From assembly GCF_002872335.1 (NCBI RefSeq), contig NZ_NJAG01000036.1:124001-188000 (forward strand): a stretch of 64,000 nt of DNA, written 5' to 3'. Each line of letters starts with the position of its first letter. Positions within the stretch are counted from its first letter, which is position 1. Positions 50,800 to 59,705 of this stretch are shown here, piece by piece. The stretch comes from Siphonobacter sp. BAB-5405 (GTDB lineage Bacteria > Bacteroidota > Bacteroidia > Cytophagales > Spirosomataceae). The notes beneath the pieces were generated by a model that ran no database searches, was not told where the DNA came from, and worked only from the letters and a program-made list of their open reading frames with translations. The position numbers and the translations under genes are program-made.

Positions 50800-51358
50800 T
50801 GCTGGTTTATGTGATTAGAGAACGAGCTTGGCTTACCCCATGGGTAGGGCAGGCCTTCTCGTTCGAGAAAAGTTACCAATGATTAGGAACTGGTTCCAAT
50901 CTCCGCTGCTGTTAGGGGTAAGGTAAAACCCAACCTTAGGCAATGGGTCGAGCCCAAAGCTCCTTTTGTAGTTTCCACTGGACGAACTAGAGTTCTAGGT
51001 TTACCTTATTGTTTAGTAGCGTATTAAGGGCTGTCCTGGTGGGCAGAGACAATAATGAAAATTTCAAATTATTATAACGTTTTTTTTACGTTATAATAAT
51101 TTAATTAAATTTAATCTTCTTTGGATTTCTACTCTTCATTAGCTCAACGTTTATCCCACTCATAGCTATTCCATACCTACTAACCATTCACCTCTCCTTT
51201 CTTTTACATCTCATTTATTATCGATTGAGTCTCATTTAATTGTATTTTGAGCTAATTGCTATTTAGACTAGTTCTTAATCGTTATGTTTGTTCCTACATT
51301 CCCAGCACCTTCCCAACAACTATAGCTGGCCTTGATCATATCTAAACTTTATCCGATT
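50800..51358. other. Gene-free region, AT-rich in its right half
   Basis: Between the monooxygenase and the sialidase-like gene. Left: a GAACGAG...CTCGTTC hairpin (50820-50864), likely a weak terminator of the monooxygenase gene. Right: strongly AT-rich (from about 51040) with the 15-bp inverted repeat at 51066-51102. No supported coding sequence. Confidence 0.5.
51066..51102. repeat. Perfect 15-bp AT-rich inverted repeat with T7 spacer
   Basis: AAATTATTATAACGT at 51066-51080 and ACGTTATAATAATTT at 51088-51102 with TTTTTTT between. It is one of the longest perfect inverted repeats I found in the window. Position and AT-richness suggest a regulator-binding site upstream of the sialidase-like gene rather than a terminator. 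Role inferred. Confidence 0.6.
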
Positions 51359-52633
51359 ATGGTACGTCTTACGTATTTTCTCCTGCTTTGGTGCTTGAGC
51401 CTGGGAGCCTTCGCGGCCCATCCATTGTTTAGTGATACGACTAAAGTATACGGTCTTCCACTCCTGACTAAAACGCCCAAAGGGGATGTAATTTTATCCT
51501 GGACCGAGAAGGATAACCAAAGTGTAGTGGGTTACTACTTTGCAACGTCTACCGATCAGGGTCAGCATTTTTCCGACAAACAACTGATCTTTTCAGCACC
51601 TGGCATTGGAACAGGTCAGCTGATGCGGCCCAAACTCATTTTCAAAGGAGACGGAACCTGGGTGGCCGTTTTCACCTATAATCCCAAAATGACGGCTAAA
51701 CCGATGGTGGCAACTACCACCCCGGCCGCTGCTCCACAAGGGGGTGGCCATGAAGGTCATGGTACCCGGCCAACCGGTGGCGGAGGTCGTCCCAACATGG
51801 GTGATCGGAAAGCCATGCAGGTCGTGTATACGTTTTCCAAAAATGCTGGCAAAAGCTGGTCTACGCCCCAGCCCGTGTACCAGGATGTAGACGTACCTGC
51901 TCTGCGGGGCTTTTTCGACGCTACGGTCATGGCCAATGGTGAAGTAGCCGTTGCTTATCTGAAAGATGTGGTCGGCAGTACCAAACACGAAGAGCGTGAT
52001 TTACGCCTGGTTGTATCGAAAGGAGATCGCTTTGAACCCGAACAATTGCTGGACCCTACACCCTGCGATTGCTGCCCCATTAGTTTGCTGACTGATACCG
52101 ATGGCAAGCTTAACGTATACTATCGCGATAACCGTGACAACATTCGTGACATTGCCCGACTGGTTTCCAAAGACAATGGCAAAACGTTTTCGCAATCCGA
52201 GATTCTGCACGATGATAACTGGCAGATCAACGGTTGCCCGCATTCAGGTGCCGTTTCCGTACGTTCGGGTAAAAGCGGACTAGTATCGTGGTTTTCGGCG
52301 GGTAAGAACGAACCCGGTCTTCGTCTGGTAACAACCGAGGGCAAAAAACTACTCGTCATTACGGATCCGTCGGCTAAAAATGCCGCCCTAGTGGGTTCGA
52401 AAGACGGCGGGGTTTTACTCTGGGACCAGAACAAACAGGATGGTGCCGGTAAAAGCATTGCGTACCGGACAGTTAAAGGCACTGCCGTTTCTGATACAAA
52501 ATGGCTCAATGAAACCGCCAGTACCATGAATCCGAGTGGTTTGATGGTGGGCAACAACCAACTTCTGATCGCTAGTGAAGTGGCTACGCCCCAAGGGAAA
52601 AATTCCATTCAACTCACGAAGGCGTCTTTGTAA
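51359..52633 (+). CDS. Secreted sialidase-like (BNR/Asp-box) protein with Cys/His clusters
   Basis: About 424 residues from ATG 51359; signal peptide MVRLTYFLLLWCLSLGAFAA. Beta-propeller with repeated Asp-box-like turns (STDQGQHFSDKQ; SKNAGKSWSTPQPV; SKDNGKTFSQSEI). A Gly/His segment (GGGHEGHG, residues about 139-146), a CDCCP motif in DPTPCDCCPISLL and an NGCPHSG motif are unusual and could bind copper or zinc. The catalytic Tyr/Glu and Arg triad of true sialidases is not evident, so 'exo-alpha-sialidase' as a name would overstate it. A terminator follows 17 bases after the stop. Confidence 0.7.
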   Translation: MVRLTYFLLLWCLSLGAFAAHPLFSDTTKVYGLPLLTKTPKGDVILSWTEKDNQSVVGYYFATSTDQGQHFSDKQLIFSAPGIGTGQLMRPKLIFKGDGTWVAVFTYNPKMTAKPMVATTTPAAAPQGGGHEGHGTRPTGGGGRPNMGDRKAMQVVYTFSKNAGKSWSTPQPVYQDVDVPALRGFFDATVMANGEVAVAYLKDVVGSTKHEERDLRLVVSKGDRFEPEQLLDPTPCDCCPISLLTDTDGKLNVYYRDNRDNIRDIARLVSKDNGKTFSQSEILHDDNWQINGCPHSGAVSVRSGKSGLVSWFSAGKNEPGLRLVTTEGKKLLVITDPSAKNAALVGSKDGGVLLWDQNKQDGAGKSIAYRTVKGTAVSDTKWLNETASTMNPSGLMVGNNQLLIASEVATPQGKNSIQLTKASL

Positions 52634-52650
52634 ATACTTGTATTACGCGT

Positions 52651-52686
52651 AAAAAAAGACCAGTCTGCACAAGGCTGGTCTTTTTT
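52651..52686 (+). terminator. Rho-independent terminator
   Basis: AAAAGACCAG pairs with CTGGTCTTTT around an 11-base loop, followed by T. It begins 17 bases after the sialidase-like gene. Confidence 0.93.
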
Positions 52687-52744
52687 ATGGCTAGTTGATC
52701 TATTTTCCGTACTTTCAATTCCCGTACGTATCGCTCCCTTCTGC

Positions 52745-53641
52745 ATGAAATCATTCAGCCTGCTCAGTTTTCTTTTTGTAGTTTGCTTAAAATCCTGGGG
52801 TCAGGATAAACCCGTCCGCATCCCCTTTCAACTGACTCCCGCCAATAACATCTCGGTACGGGTTCTCATCAATCGGATCGATACCTTACAGCTCATGTTC
52901 CACACGGCATCGGGTGGACTCACGCTTACGGAAGACGCTACGCGAAACGTGCGAAGTCTGCAATTTGCCCGAACCGATACGGTCAAAAGCTGGGGTGGTG
53001 AGGGAAATGCCTCCCGGTATAGTCCAAACAATACCTTGCAACTGGGCGATCTTACCTATGAACAGGTTTCCATTTGGGAAAACAAATATTCGGGGCCCGG
53101 TACCGATGGAAAATTTGGCCTTGATTTTTTCGCGGGCCGGGTGGTTGAGATCAATTTTGACGAGAAAGTCCTTGTCATTCATCAGCATCTTCCCAAGGCC
53201 ATGCGGGGATACGAGAAACTTCCGCTGAAGGTTCAGCAGGATATGCTTTATCTGGAGGGAGGGCTGGTTATCGGAACGGACACGCTGCGTCATTCTTTTC
53301 TCATGCATTCGGGGTATGCGGGTAGCTTGTTACTGGATGATGCATGGGTGGCTCAGCACGCTCAGATTCAACATTTGCCCGTTATCAGTGGCCAGGAGTT
53401 AAAGGATTCGTACGGCAATCGTTTAAAGACCAAGAAATCCAGTCTGTCGGCTTTTTTGCTGGGAAAGGCTAAGCTCCAGCAGGTTCCGGTCAGTTTTTTT
53501 GAGGGAGCGATCGGCCGACAGAAAATCAGTGTATTGGGCGGTGATGTGCTGAAACGATTCAATTGGATCATTGACGTTGCCGGAGGATATGTGTACGTGA
53601 AGCCGAACCGTTTACAAAAAGCTCCATTTAGTACAACGTAA
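52745..53641 (+). CDS. Aspartyl-protease-like protein lacking both catalytic Asp
   Basis: 298 residues, signal peptide KSFSLLSFLFVVCLKSWGQ. Two-lobed retropepsin/pepsin-like fold: lobe 1 LQLMFHTASGGLTLTEDATR and GTDGKFGLDFFAGRVVEIN; lobe 2 HSFLMHSGYAGSLLLDD and GRQKISVLGGDVLKRFNWII. In active members each lobe has DTG or DSG; here both Asp positions are His (FHTAS and MHSGY), so proteolysis is unlikely. This looks like a conserved non-catalytic subfamily rather than a recent mutation, because both sites carry the same substitution. Exported; role unknown. Confidence 0.72.
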   Translation: MKSFSLLSFLFVVCLKSWGQDKPVRIPFQLTPANNISVRVLINRIDTLQLMFHTASGGLTLTEDATRNVRSLQFARTDTVKSWGGEGNASRYSPNNTLQLGDLTYEQVSIWENKYSGPGTDGKFGLDFFAGRVVEINFDEKVLVIHQHLPKAMRGYEKLPLKVQQDMLYLEGGLVIGTDTLRHSFLMHSGYAGSLLLDDAWVAQHAQIQHLPVISGQELKDSYGNRLKTKKSSLSAFLLGKAKLQQVPVSFFEGAIGRQKISVLGGDVLKRFNWIIDVAGGYVYVKPNRLQKAPFSTT

Positions 53642-53739
53642 CCTCAATACATCCGGCAGATTAGCTGATTCATTCATTACTAGCAGGATTACCATCGGTA
53701 ACGCTACTATCTTTGTAATCACCTGAAACCACCGCCCCC

Positions 53740-54381
53740 ATGCCTTATAAACTGGTCATTTTTGATTTTGACGGTACCCTGGCCGATTCCTTTCCGTACT
53801 TCCTGCGTACGGTAAATACGCTGGCTCTTACCTATAAGTTTCCCGTCATTCAACCCGAAGACGTGGATCACTTACGGGGTATGGATGCCCGACAAATGAT
53901 GAAACGAGCCAAGCTACCCGCCTGGAAAATGCCGCTGATTGCCCGCTCGTTTATCCGCCTCATGGCCCGAGATATTGATCAAATTCAGTTGTTTGAAGGC
54001 ATTCCGGTTGTGTTACACCAACTTGCCGAACAGGGCGTTCGGTTAGCCATCGTCAGTTCCAATAGTGAAGCCAATATACGCCGCGTACTGGGGCCAGCCT
54101 GTGCTTCGCTCATTTCCTATTACGGATGCGGGGCTTCCCTGTTTGGGAAGCGGAGAAAGTTTACCAAAGCCATGAAGCGAAACGGCGTTCTAGCCCACGA
54201 AACCCTCTGTATTGGGGATGAACTTCGGGATCTGGAGGCAGCCCGTCAGGTAGCTACGGCGTTTGGAGGCGTCGCCTGGGGGTATACCCGGGCGGATGTA
54301 CTGGCTTCGCACCCTGACGTTACGCTGTTTCATACCTCCACGGATTTGTTACAGAAAGTGCTAGGTGTACCGCAACCTTAA
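53740..54381 (+). CDS. HAD family hydrolase (phosphatase-like)
   Basis: 213 residues. HAD motif I VIFDFDGTLADSF (nucleophile Asp), motif II LAIVSSNSEANIRRVL, Lys of motif III in KFTKAMKR, motif IV CIGDELRDLEAARQ. Cap C1 region at about 20-90. A phosphoglycolate-phosphatase/Gph-like sequence; substrate unknown. Its TAA (54379-54381) shares bases TTAA with the stop of the convergent LytTR regulator, so the two genes overlap by 4 bases. Confidence 0.9.
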   Translation: MPYKLVIFDFDGTLADSFPYFLRTVNTLALTYKFPVIQPEDVDHLRGMDARQMMKRAKLPAWKMPLIARSFIRLMARDIDQIQLFEGIPVVLHQLAEQGVRLAIVSSNSEANIRRVLGPACASLISYYGCGASLFGKRRKFTKAMKRNGVLAHETLCIGDELRDLEAARQVATAFGGVAWGYTRADVLASHPDVTLFHTSTDLLQKVLGVPQP

Positions 54382-55073
54382 GCTAAGCCCACCTCCCGAA
54401 GAAACTGCTCGCGGTAATTGGCTCCAATCGGAATCTCGTAGCCATCCAGGAAAATGCGATTTCCTTCAATATGCGAGATCTTGGACTTGTTGACTAAAAA
54501 GGAACGATGTACCCGCAGAAATACCGTACCCGGCAAAAGTTCTTCCACCCGCGTAAACGTCATCGCTGGTAGAATCATCTGCTTTGGTGTAACGATCTTC
54601 GTATTATTTCCACTGGCCTCGGCAAAGAGGATTTCTTCGTGTAGGAGTTTATAGATACGACCTTCAAATTTAAGAAAGACAAAGCTTTCCGACTTGTCAG
54701 GCAGAGCTACGGGCGTAGGCCGTAAAGCGGCCAGAGCCTTGTCAACGGCTACGATGAAACGTTCCAGTGAAAAGGGTTTCAATAAGTAATCGCAAGCAGC
54801 CAGATCGAAGGCGTCTACGGCGTATTCTTTGTAGGCTGTGGTGAAAATAACCTGCGGGGGCTGGCGAAGCGTTTTCAGAAAGGCAATGCCATCCAGCACG
54901 GGCATGTTGATGTCGAGAAACAGAATCGATACGGCTTGCTGTTGCAGGATCGCCTTGGCTTCCAGAGCATTACCGCAACTGGCCACGACCCGAAGCTGGG
55001 GTAAATGACTACAATACGTCTCGATGATTTGCCGGGCAATCGGCTCGTCATCCACAATCAGGCAGGGCACCAT
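54378..55073 (-). CDS. LytTR-type response regulator
   Basis: 231 residues. Receiver domain 1-120 with LIVDDEPIARQIIETYCSHL, phospho-acceptor Asp in VSILFLDINMPVLDGIAFL (about residue 54), TTAYKEYAVDAFDL and LLKPFSLERFIVAV (switch Lys). A C-terminal LytTR DNA-binding domain at about 130-230 has KILFAEASGNNTKI (bases preferentially contacted through this fold), FLRVHRSFLVNKSKI and FLDGYEIPIGANYREQFL. It starts one base before the partner kinase gene ends, on the same strand. Confidence 0.95.
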   Translation of the reverse strand: MVPCLIVDDEPIARQIIETYCSHLPQLRVVASCGNALEAKAILQQQAVSILFLDINMPVLDGIAFLKTLRQPPQVIFTTAYKEYAVDAFDLAACDYLLKPFSLERFIVAVDKALAALRPTPVALPDKSESFVFLKFEGRIYKLLHEEILFAEASGNNTKIVTPKQMILPAMTFTRVEELLPGTVFLRVHRSFLVNKSKISHIEGNRIFLDGYEIPIGANYREQFLREVGLA

Positions 55074-55074
55074 G

Positions 55075-56097
55075 TTACTTCTTCTTTAACTGTAAAAGTA
55101 CCTGATAAAACGTCGGCTGGGCGTTGATCGTTAAGGTATGTTCGCCGGGATACAAAAGCTCTAACCGTTTCCGGGCATTCTCCAGACCCAGGCCACTGTT
55201 TTTATTGAGCGTCTGAGCTTCTAGTTTCTCGTACGAATTTCGAACGGAAAACAAAATGGAATCGGCCCAGCGTTTCAGTTCAATTTCAATGGTAATCTTC
55301 GATTCAACCGTGTTTTTAGAATGTTTGAAGGCATTTTCAACAAACACAATCAACAACATCGGGGCAATTTGCACGCTAGGATCATGAATGCTTTCCCACT
55401 GTACCCGTAAATTGAGCCGATCTCCTAACCTGATCTTTTCAAAAGCAATGTAGTTATCCAGGTACGAAAGTTCATCGACCAAGGGCACCCATAGGGCTTT
55501 GGTTTCGTAGACAGAATAGCGTAAAAGATCCGAAAGTTTTAACAGCAGGGGTGGTACTTTTTCGTGATCGGTCAATGACAATCCGTATAGATTGTTAAGC
55601 GTATTGAATAAGAAGTGTGGACTTAACTGGGACTGTAACAATTGCAACTCACTCTGACTTTGTTCCGCCGATACCTGAGCATCCTTCAACTGTAAAGTGA
55701 TGGCGGTACGGATGTGCTTGACAAACATACCCACCAGAATACTTAAAGCCGTAAAGGGCGTGATGAAGATAACGAGATTCAAGAAAGAGGGTAAGGTATT
55801 AATAAGTAATAAAGCAATACAGCAAAAGAGAATTAGAATAAGCAGAATGATTAATTGTCGATTGGGAATGCGGGTTTGGTTAACCGTCAAAAGCTGTGAA
55901 AAGGTCCGACCGAGGTAGATCCCCCCCACAAAGTACACGCCCGCCAGTAACGCAACCTGGTCTTCGTGCTTACCCGCCAGGACCCGTTCGAAATACGGTT
56001 CTAACAGGAAATAGACGACGAAAACGACCGCCGCCGCGATCAACAGATGCAGAATCCGACTCGTCTGAAAAAGGTTTATAGAGCTTGTTGCTTTCAT
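55075..56097 (-). CDS. LytS-type sensor histidine kinase
   Basis: 340 residues from ATG 56097. N-terminal multi-helix membrane region (about five hydrophobic segments, to residue 135), a short coiled coil (LKDAQVSAEQSQSELQLLQS), His-kinase A phospho-acceptor LSPHFLFNTLNNLYGL and the GHKL ATPase (N-box IVFVENAFKHSKNTVESK, G-box KNSGLGLENARKRLELLY). It forms a pair with the LytTR regulator one base downstream. The pair is divergent from the TonB-type receptor gene and probably controls it. Confidence 0.93.
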   Translation of the reverse strand: MKATSSINLFQTSRILHLLIAAAVVFVVYFLLEPYFERVLAGKHEDQVALLAGVYFVGGIYLGRTFSQLLTVNQTRIPNRQLIILLILILFCCIALLLINTLPSFLNLVIFITPFTALSILVGMFVKHIRTAITLQLKDAQVSAEQSQSELQLLQSQLSPHFLFNTLNNLYGLSLTDHEKVPPLLLKLSDLLRYSVYETKALWVPLVDELSYLDNYIAFEKIRLGDRLNLRVQWESIHDPSVQIAPMLLIVFVENAFKHSKNTVESKITIEIELKRWADSILFSVRNSYEKLEAQTLNKNSGLGLENARKRLELLYPGEHTLTINAQPTFYQVLLQLKKK

Positions 56098-56318
56098 TAT
56101 ACTTAAGTTTTGCCGAAAACTACGGGATCGACCATAGGCTTGAAAACTTTCCGGTTGAACAGGCTGCCTTTCCTTACCAATACTGTTTAAAAGCGGACGA
56201 ATGGGTTTAACCTCTGAAATGCTCATTCTGTCCGTCTCCTTATGCCCTCCATCCGGATCATTAGGGCTACCGATCAAGTCACTGCACTTTCGCCGACGAA
56301 ACAATTCGCTCGTCTGTT

Positions 56319-58737
56319 ATGAAACGCTTACTGACCGTACTCGTCTTTTTGCCACTGTTCGTCTGGGCTCAGGATTCCACCTATACCTTACAGGGCAGGA
56401 TTCAGAATGAACAGGCTCGCCCCATTGCCGGAGCTACGATTATACTTTTGAAAAACACGAAGGTACTGCAAGGGGTGGTTGCCGATAGTACCGGATTTTT
56501 TGAATTACATCGACTGGCGAAGGAAACTTATCAGGTACAGGTGACCGCTTTGGGATACGAAAGCTATACTAGCCCATCCTTTTTCCTGAATCGCAGCCCC
56601 TGGAATCTTTCGGTCATTAAGCTTCAGCCTTCAAAGAATACGGACTTAAAGGAAGTAAAGATTACGGGTAAACGTCCGTTGATTGAGCACGATCTGGATA
56701 AAACGATTGTGAATGTCGAAAATCTGCTGAGTAGTGCAACCAGTCACGTGCTGGAAATGCTCGAAAAGGTACCGGGAATCACGGTGGACACGGATGGCAC
56801 GATTCGCTCAAATGGCATGAGCAGTGTCACCGTACTCATGGATGGGAAGCCGACGTATTTATCCGGTCGCGATCTGGCCGATTATCTGCGGTCGTTACCC
56901 GCTTCGTCCCTTGACCGACTGGAACTGATGACAAATCCATCCACTAAATACGATGCTGCCGGTAGTGCTTTGCTGAATATCAAACGCAAGAAAGAACGCT
57001 TGCAGGGCCTGAATGGTAGCCTGAGTGCCAATTACAGTCAGGGTTGGGAAAGTCGAACGAACCAGAGTATATCGCTTCAGTATACCCACCAAAAATTACG
57101 ACTGTCCGGGCTACTTTCCCATAGTAAGGATGGCAACCAAACCCGTGAACAAGTGGGCCGAACCTTTACCGAGGTATCCGGCCAGTCGGAGGCTTTTGTC
57201 AATCTGATGAATCGCTCCTGGCTCAGCGGTCATAGTCTGACGGGTAAACTGGAAATCGAGTACGCATTTACGAAAAAAACATCCCTCAGTTTAGAGCTGG
57301 ATTATACGCACGCCCCCAAACGGGAAGGGTTATCCTACCTGAGTAAGCGTTTTGCCACAGAGCTGGATTCCACCGGACGCGGCTCGATTGATACTCATTC
57401 GCAACGAAACAATCGCGGCCTCTCCCTCCATTTACAGCGGGAATTTGACCGCAAAGGGCAGGAATGGACCATAGACCTTACACACTGGTCGTACGGTAAT
57501 CAAAGCACGCAATTCCTGCAAAATCAAAGTTATAATCCCCATGAAGTGTTAGTAACTGACCAGCGATTTAGGTATGATCTCCCTTCCTCACTACTGATCA
57601 GTACGGCTAAAACGGATTTTACCCGTCCGTTCGCGAGCGGTGGCACACTGGAAGCAGGTTTAAAGTGGAGTCACGTGACCAACGATCTTGATTCCCGGTA
57701 CTATCAACGCGTAGACAACGAGTTCATCCCCAAGTACCGCCAATCCAATCACTTCATCTATCAGGAATCGATTCGTTCGGCGTATATTAATGCTCGTAAA
57801 AATGGAAAACGCTGGCAGGGCCCAGGCGGGGCTGCGGCTCGAACAAACGGGGCTAAAGGGTGAGCAGCGGGAAAATCCGGAAGTACCCGAATCCAGTTTT
57901 TCCCGACAATACACGAATCTGTTTCCCAGTATCTTTCTGAGTTATAAACTCGATAGTACGGGTACGCGATCGCTAACGCTGAGTGCCAGTCGCCGGATCA
58001 ACCGCCCGAATTATCAGCAGTTGAATCCATTTCTTTTTTATCTTGATAACTATAGCTATACGTCAGGAAATCCCCAGCTTTTACCGGCCTATCCCCAGCA
58101 ATTTGAGCTTAAGTATCAACACAATACCATTTGGGGTTTGAGTTTTCAGTATAACCAGTTTCGTAATATCATTTTTCAAACAACTCAGGCCGTGGGAGAT
58201 ATTTTCATTACGCGTCCCGGAAACATTGCCAACGGCAAACTCCTTTCGCTTTCAGCTTACGCCTCCTATAATCCCTTTCTCATTTGGACATTCATGGCGT
58301 CTGGCGGGTTCGTGCATCTGACCATTTTACCGACTGAACTCTACGGACAAGCCCTCGACGCACGGTTGCTAACGGGTCGTATCAACGTAACGAATCAATT
58401 GAAACTGGGTAAAACCTGGCAAGCGGAATGCAGCCTTAGTTATACGGGTCCCAGTATCAATGGTCAACGCAGGAGTCAATCCCTGTATCGAATCAACGCT
58501 GGAATTCGAAAGTCACTTTGGTCCAATAAAGCAAGCATCAATCTGATGGTGGAAGACTGGCTGCGAAGCTGGGTACAGCGTGAACAAATCGGCAGTCTGC
58601 AAGGGGCTACGGAGTTTCGGACCAGTCGAGCCGACACGCGTCGGATAGGTCTGGCCTTTGCGTATCGTTTCGGCAAACAAACCCGTAATCGTTCCTATAG
58701 TGATGCTGCCCAGGAGGAAAAAGGACGGATTCATTAA
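56319..58737 (+). pseudogene. TonB-type outer-membrane beta-barrel receptor, one-base frameshift
   Basis: About 805 residues when repaired. Signal peptide KRLLTVLVFLPLFVWAQ, a carboxypeptidase-regulatory-like domain (GRIQNEQARPIAGATIILL), plug-like domain (ITGKRPLIEHDLDKTIVNVE; EMLEKVPGITVDTDGTIRSN; TYLSGRDLADYLRSLPAS; LMTNPSTKYDAAG) and an outer-membrane beta barrel (OMP_b-brl_3 type) with C-terminal AFAYRFGKQTRNR. As written the frame goes astray near 57818 (GKRWQGPGGAAARTNG, then stop). Removing one G from the GGG at 57818-57820 gives KRWQAQAGLRLEQTGLKGEQ, which continues in the second frame to 58737. Likely a sequencing error; the receptor is otherwise complete. Confidence 0.9.
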
Positions 58738-59068
58738 GCGGATGAACCTTGCGATCTTTCACGAGATTTCAGTATTCACTATTCCTTTCAGATCAGTCTT
58801 GTTCTACACGATTCTCAACCATCCATCAGATTCAGTACTGAATTCGTCTAAAGCATTGATAACTAATCTTCTACTTGGTTGTTTTACATTTCTTGAATGG
58901 ACGTCTAACAAATGTAAAATCAGTCAATCCTAGCTGGTTTTTAGGGCGTGGAACACTTGAAAATCTCGAAAGACAATTTGTCAGGCCTTTTTAAAGCCCG
59001 CGAGAATTAAACAGAAAGATTTTTCCAGAGTACGTTCGGAAGGATCGAAATCTCAGAATGGTGCAGCG
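58738..59068. other. 331-base stretch without a supported gene
   Basis: Downstream of the receptor and of the convergent lipoprotein gene. No hairpin with a T-run and no frame with coding character was seen. Confidence 0.4.
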
Positions 59069-59518
59069 TTAGGGTTGTCGGGTGTAGATATAAGCCTGGA
59101 AATCTACTTCCCGTCCGTAGTCCAGGATAAGTTCCTCCTCGCAGATATACATCCTGGATTTTCCCAATTGTCGCAAGTACGAAGTTTCGACACTATCCAT
59201 AACCGACAATTGAAGGGGGCGATCCGCTAGAGAAATTTCATAAGGCATTCGGGGAGAAGTACGGCCTTGAGCAGTAACCTGGCACGTGTAGTTAGCAAAG
59301 AAATGAACTACTTGGTTGGGTATTGTATCGTGCTTTACAAACCCACCTTTAACGGTCTTTAGTCGCCAGGTTCCTAGTAACCGACGGGACCCTTCTTCCA
59401 CGGAAGTCACATATGCTTGCGAAGCATCGCAATCCACTGGCCTGGGAGAAGAAGGTGTTTTTTTACAGCTAACTAAAACGAGCAGTGATACAAAAACAAG
59501 TAGATAGTTCATAGCCAT
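59069..59518 (-). CDS. Small putative lipoprotein
   Basis: 149 residues, lipoprotein signal peptide AMNYLLVFVSLLVLVSC (lipobox LVSC, acylated Cys18) followed by KKTPSSPRPVD. The body (GTWRLKTVKGGFVKHDTIPN; VVHFFANYTCQVTAQG; LILDYGREVDFQAYIYTR) resembles the small lipocalin-like lipoproteins common in Bacteroidota, which often begin LLGTWxL, but no named family can be assigned. ATG 59518 or 59512. Confidence 0.72.
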   Translation of the reverse strand: MAMNYLLVFVSLLVLVSCKKTPSSPRPVDCDASQAYVTSVEEGSRRLLGTWRLKTVKGGFVKHDTIPNQVVHFFANYTCQVTAQGRTSPRMPYEISLADRPLQLSVMDSVETSYLRQLGKSRMYICEEELILDYGREVDFQAYIYTRQP

Positions 59519-59705
59519 TAGGTTTTACGAATAAGACCCGAATGGATTAACGAACGTTGGAAAGGTTAAGGAAAAAGTAAATCCTGAAGCTAGTTACTAA
59601 CTCAGCTTTATTGGGATGGAACAGCTTCAAAATTTATCAATCCTGCCAATCGATTGATCTTTATACATACAGAAAGACTTTATCTCTAACCTTCAATACC
59701 GTAGT

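Noticed and set aside
51359-52633. Annotation as a true exo-alpha-sialidase
   Set aside because: Asp-box-like turns alone do not show sialidase activity; catalytic residues are not identifiable.
58658-58933. 91-codon plus-strand frame after the receptor
   Set aside because: It overlaps the receptor 3' end in another frame and has no family signal.
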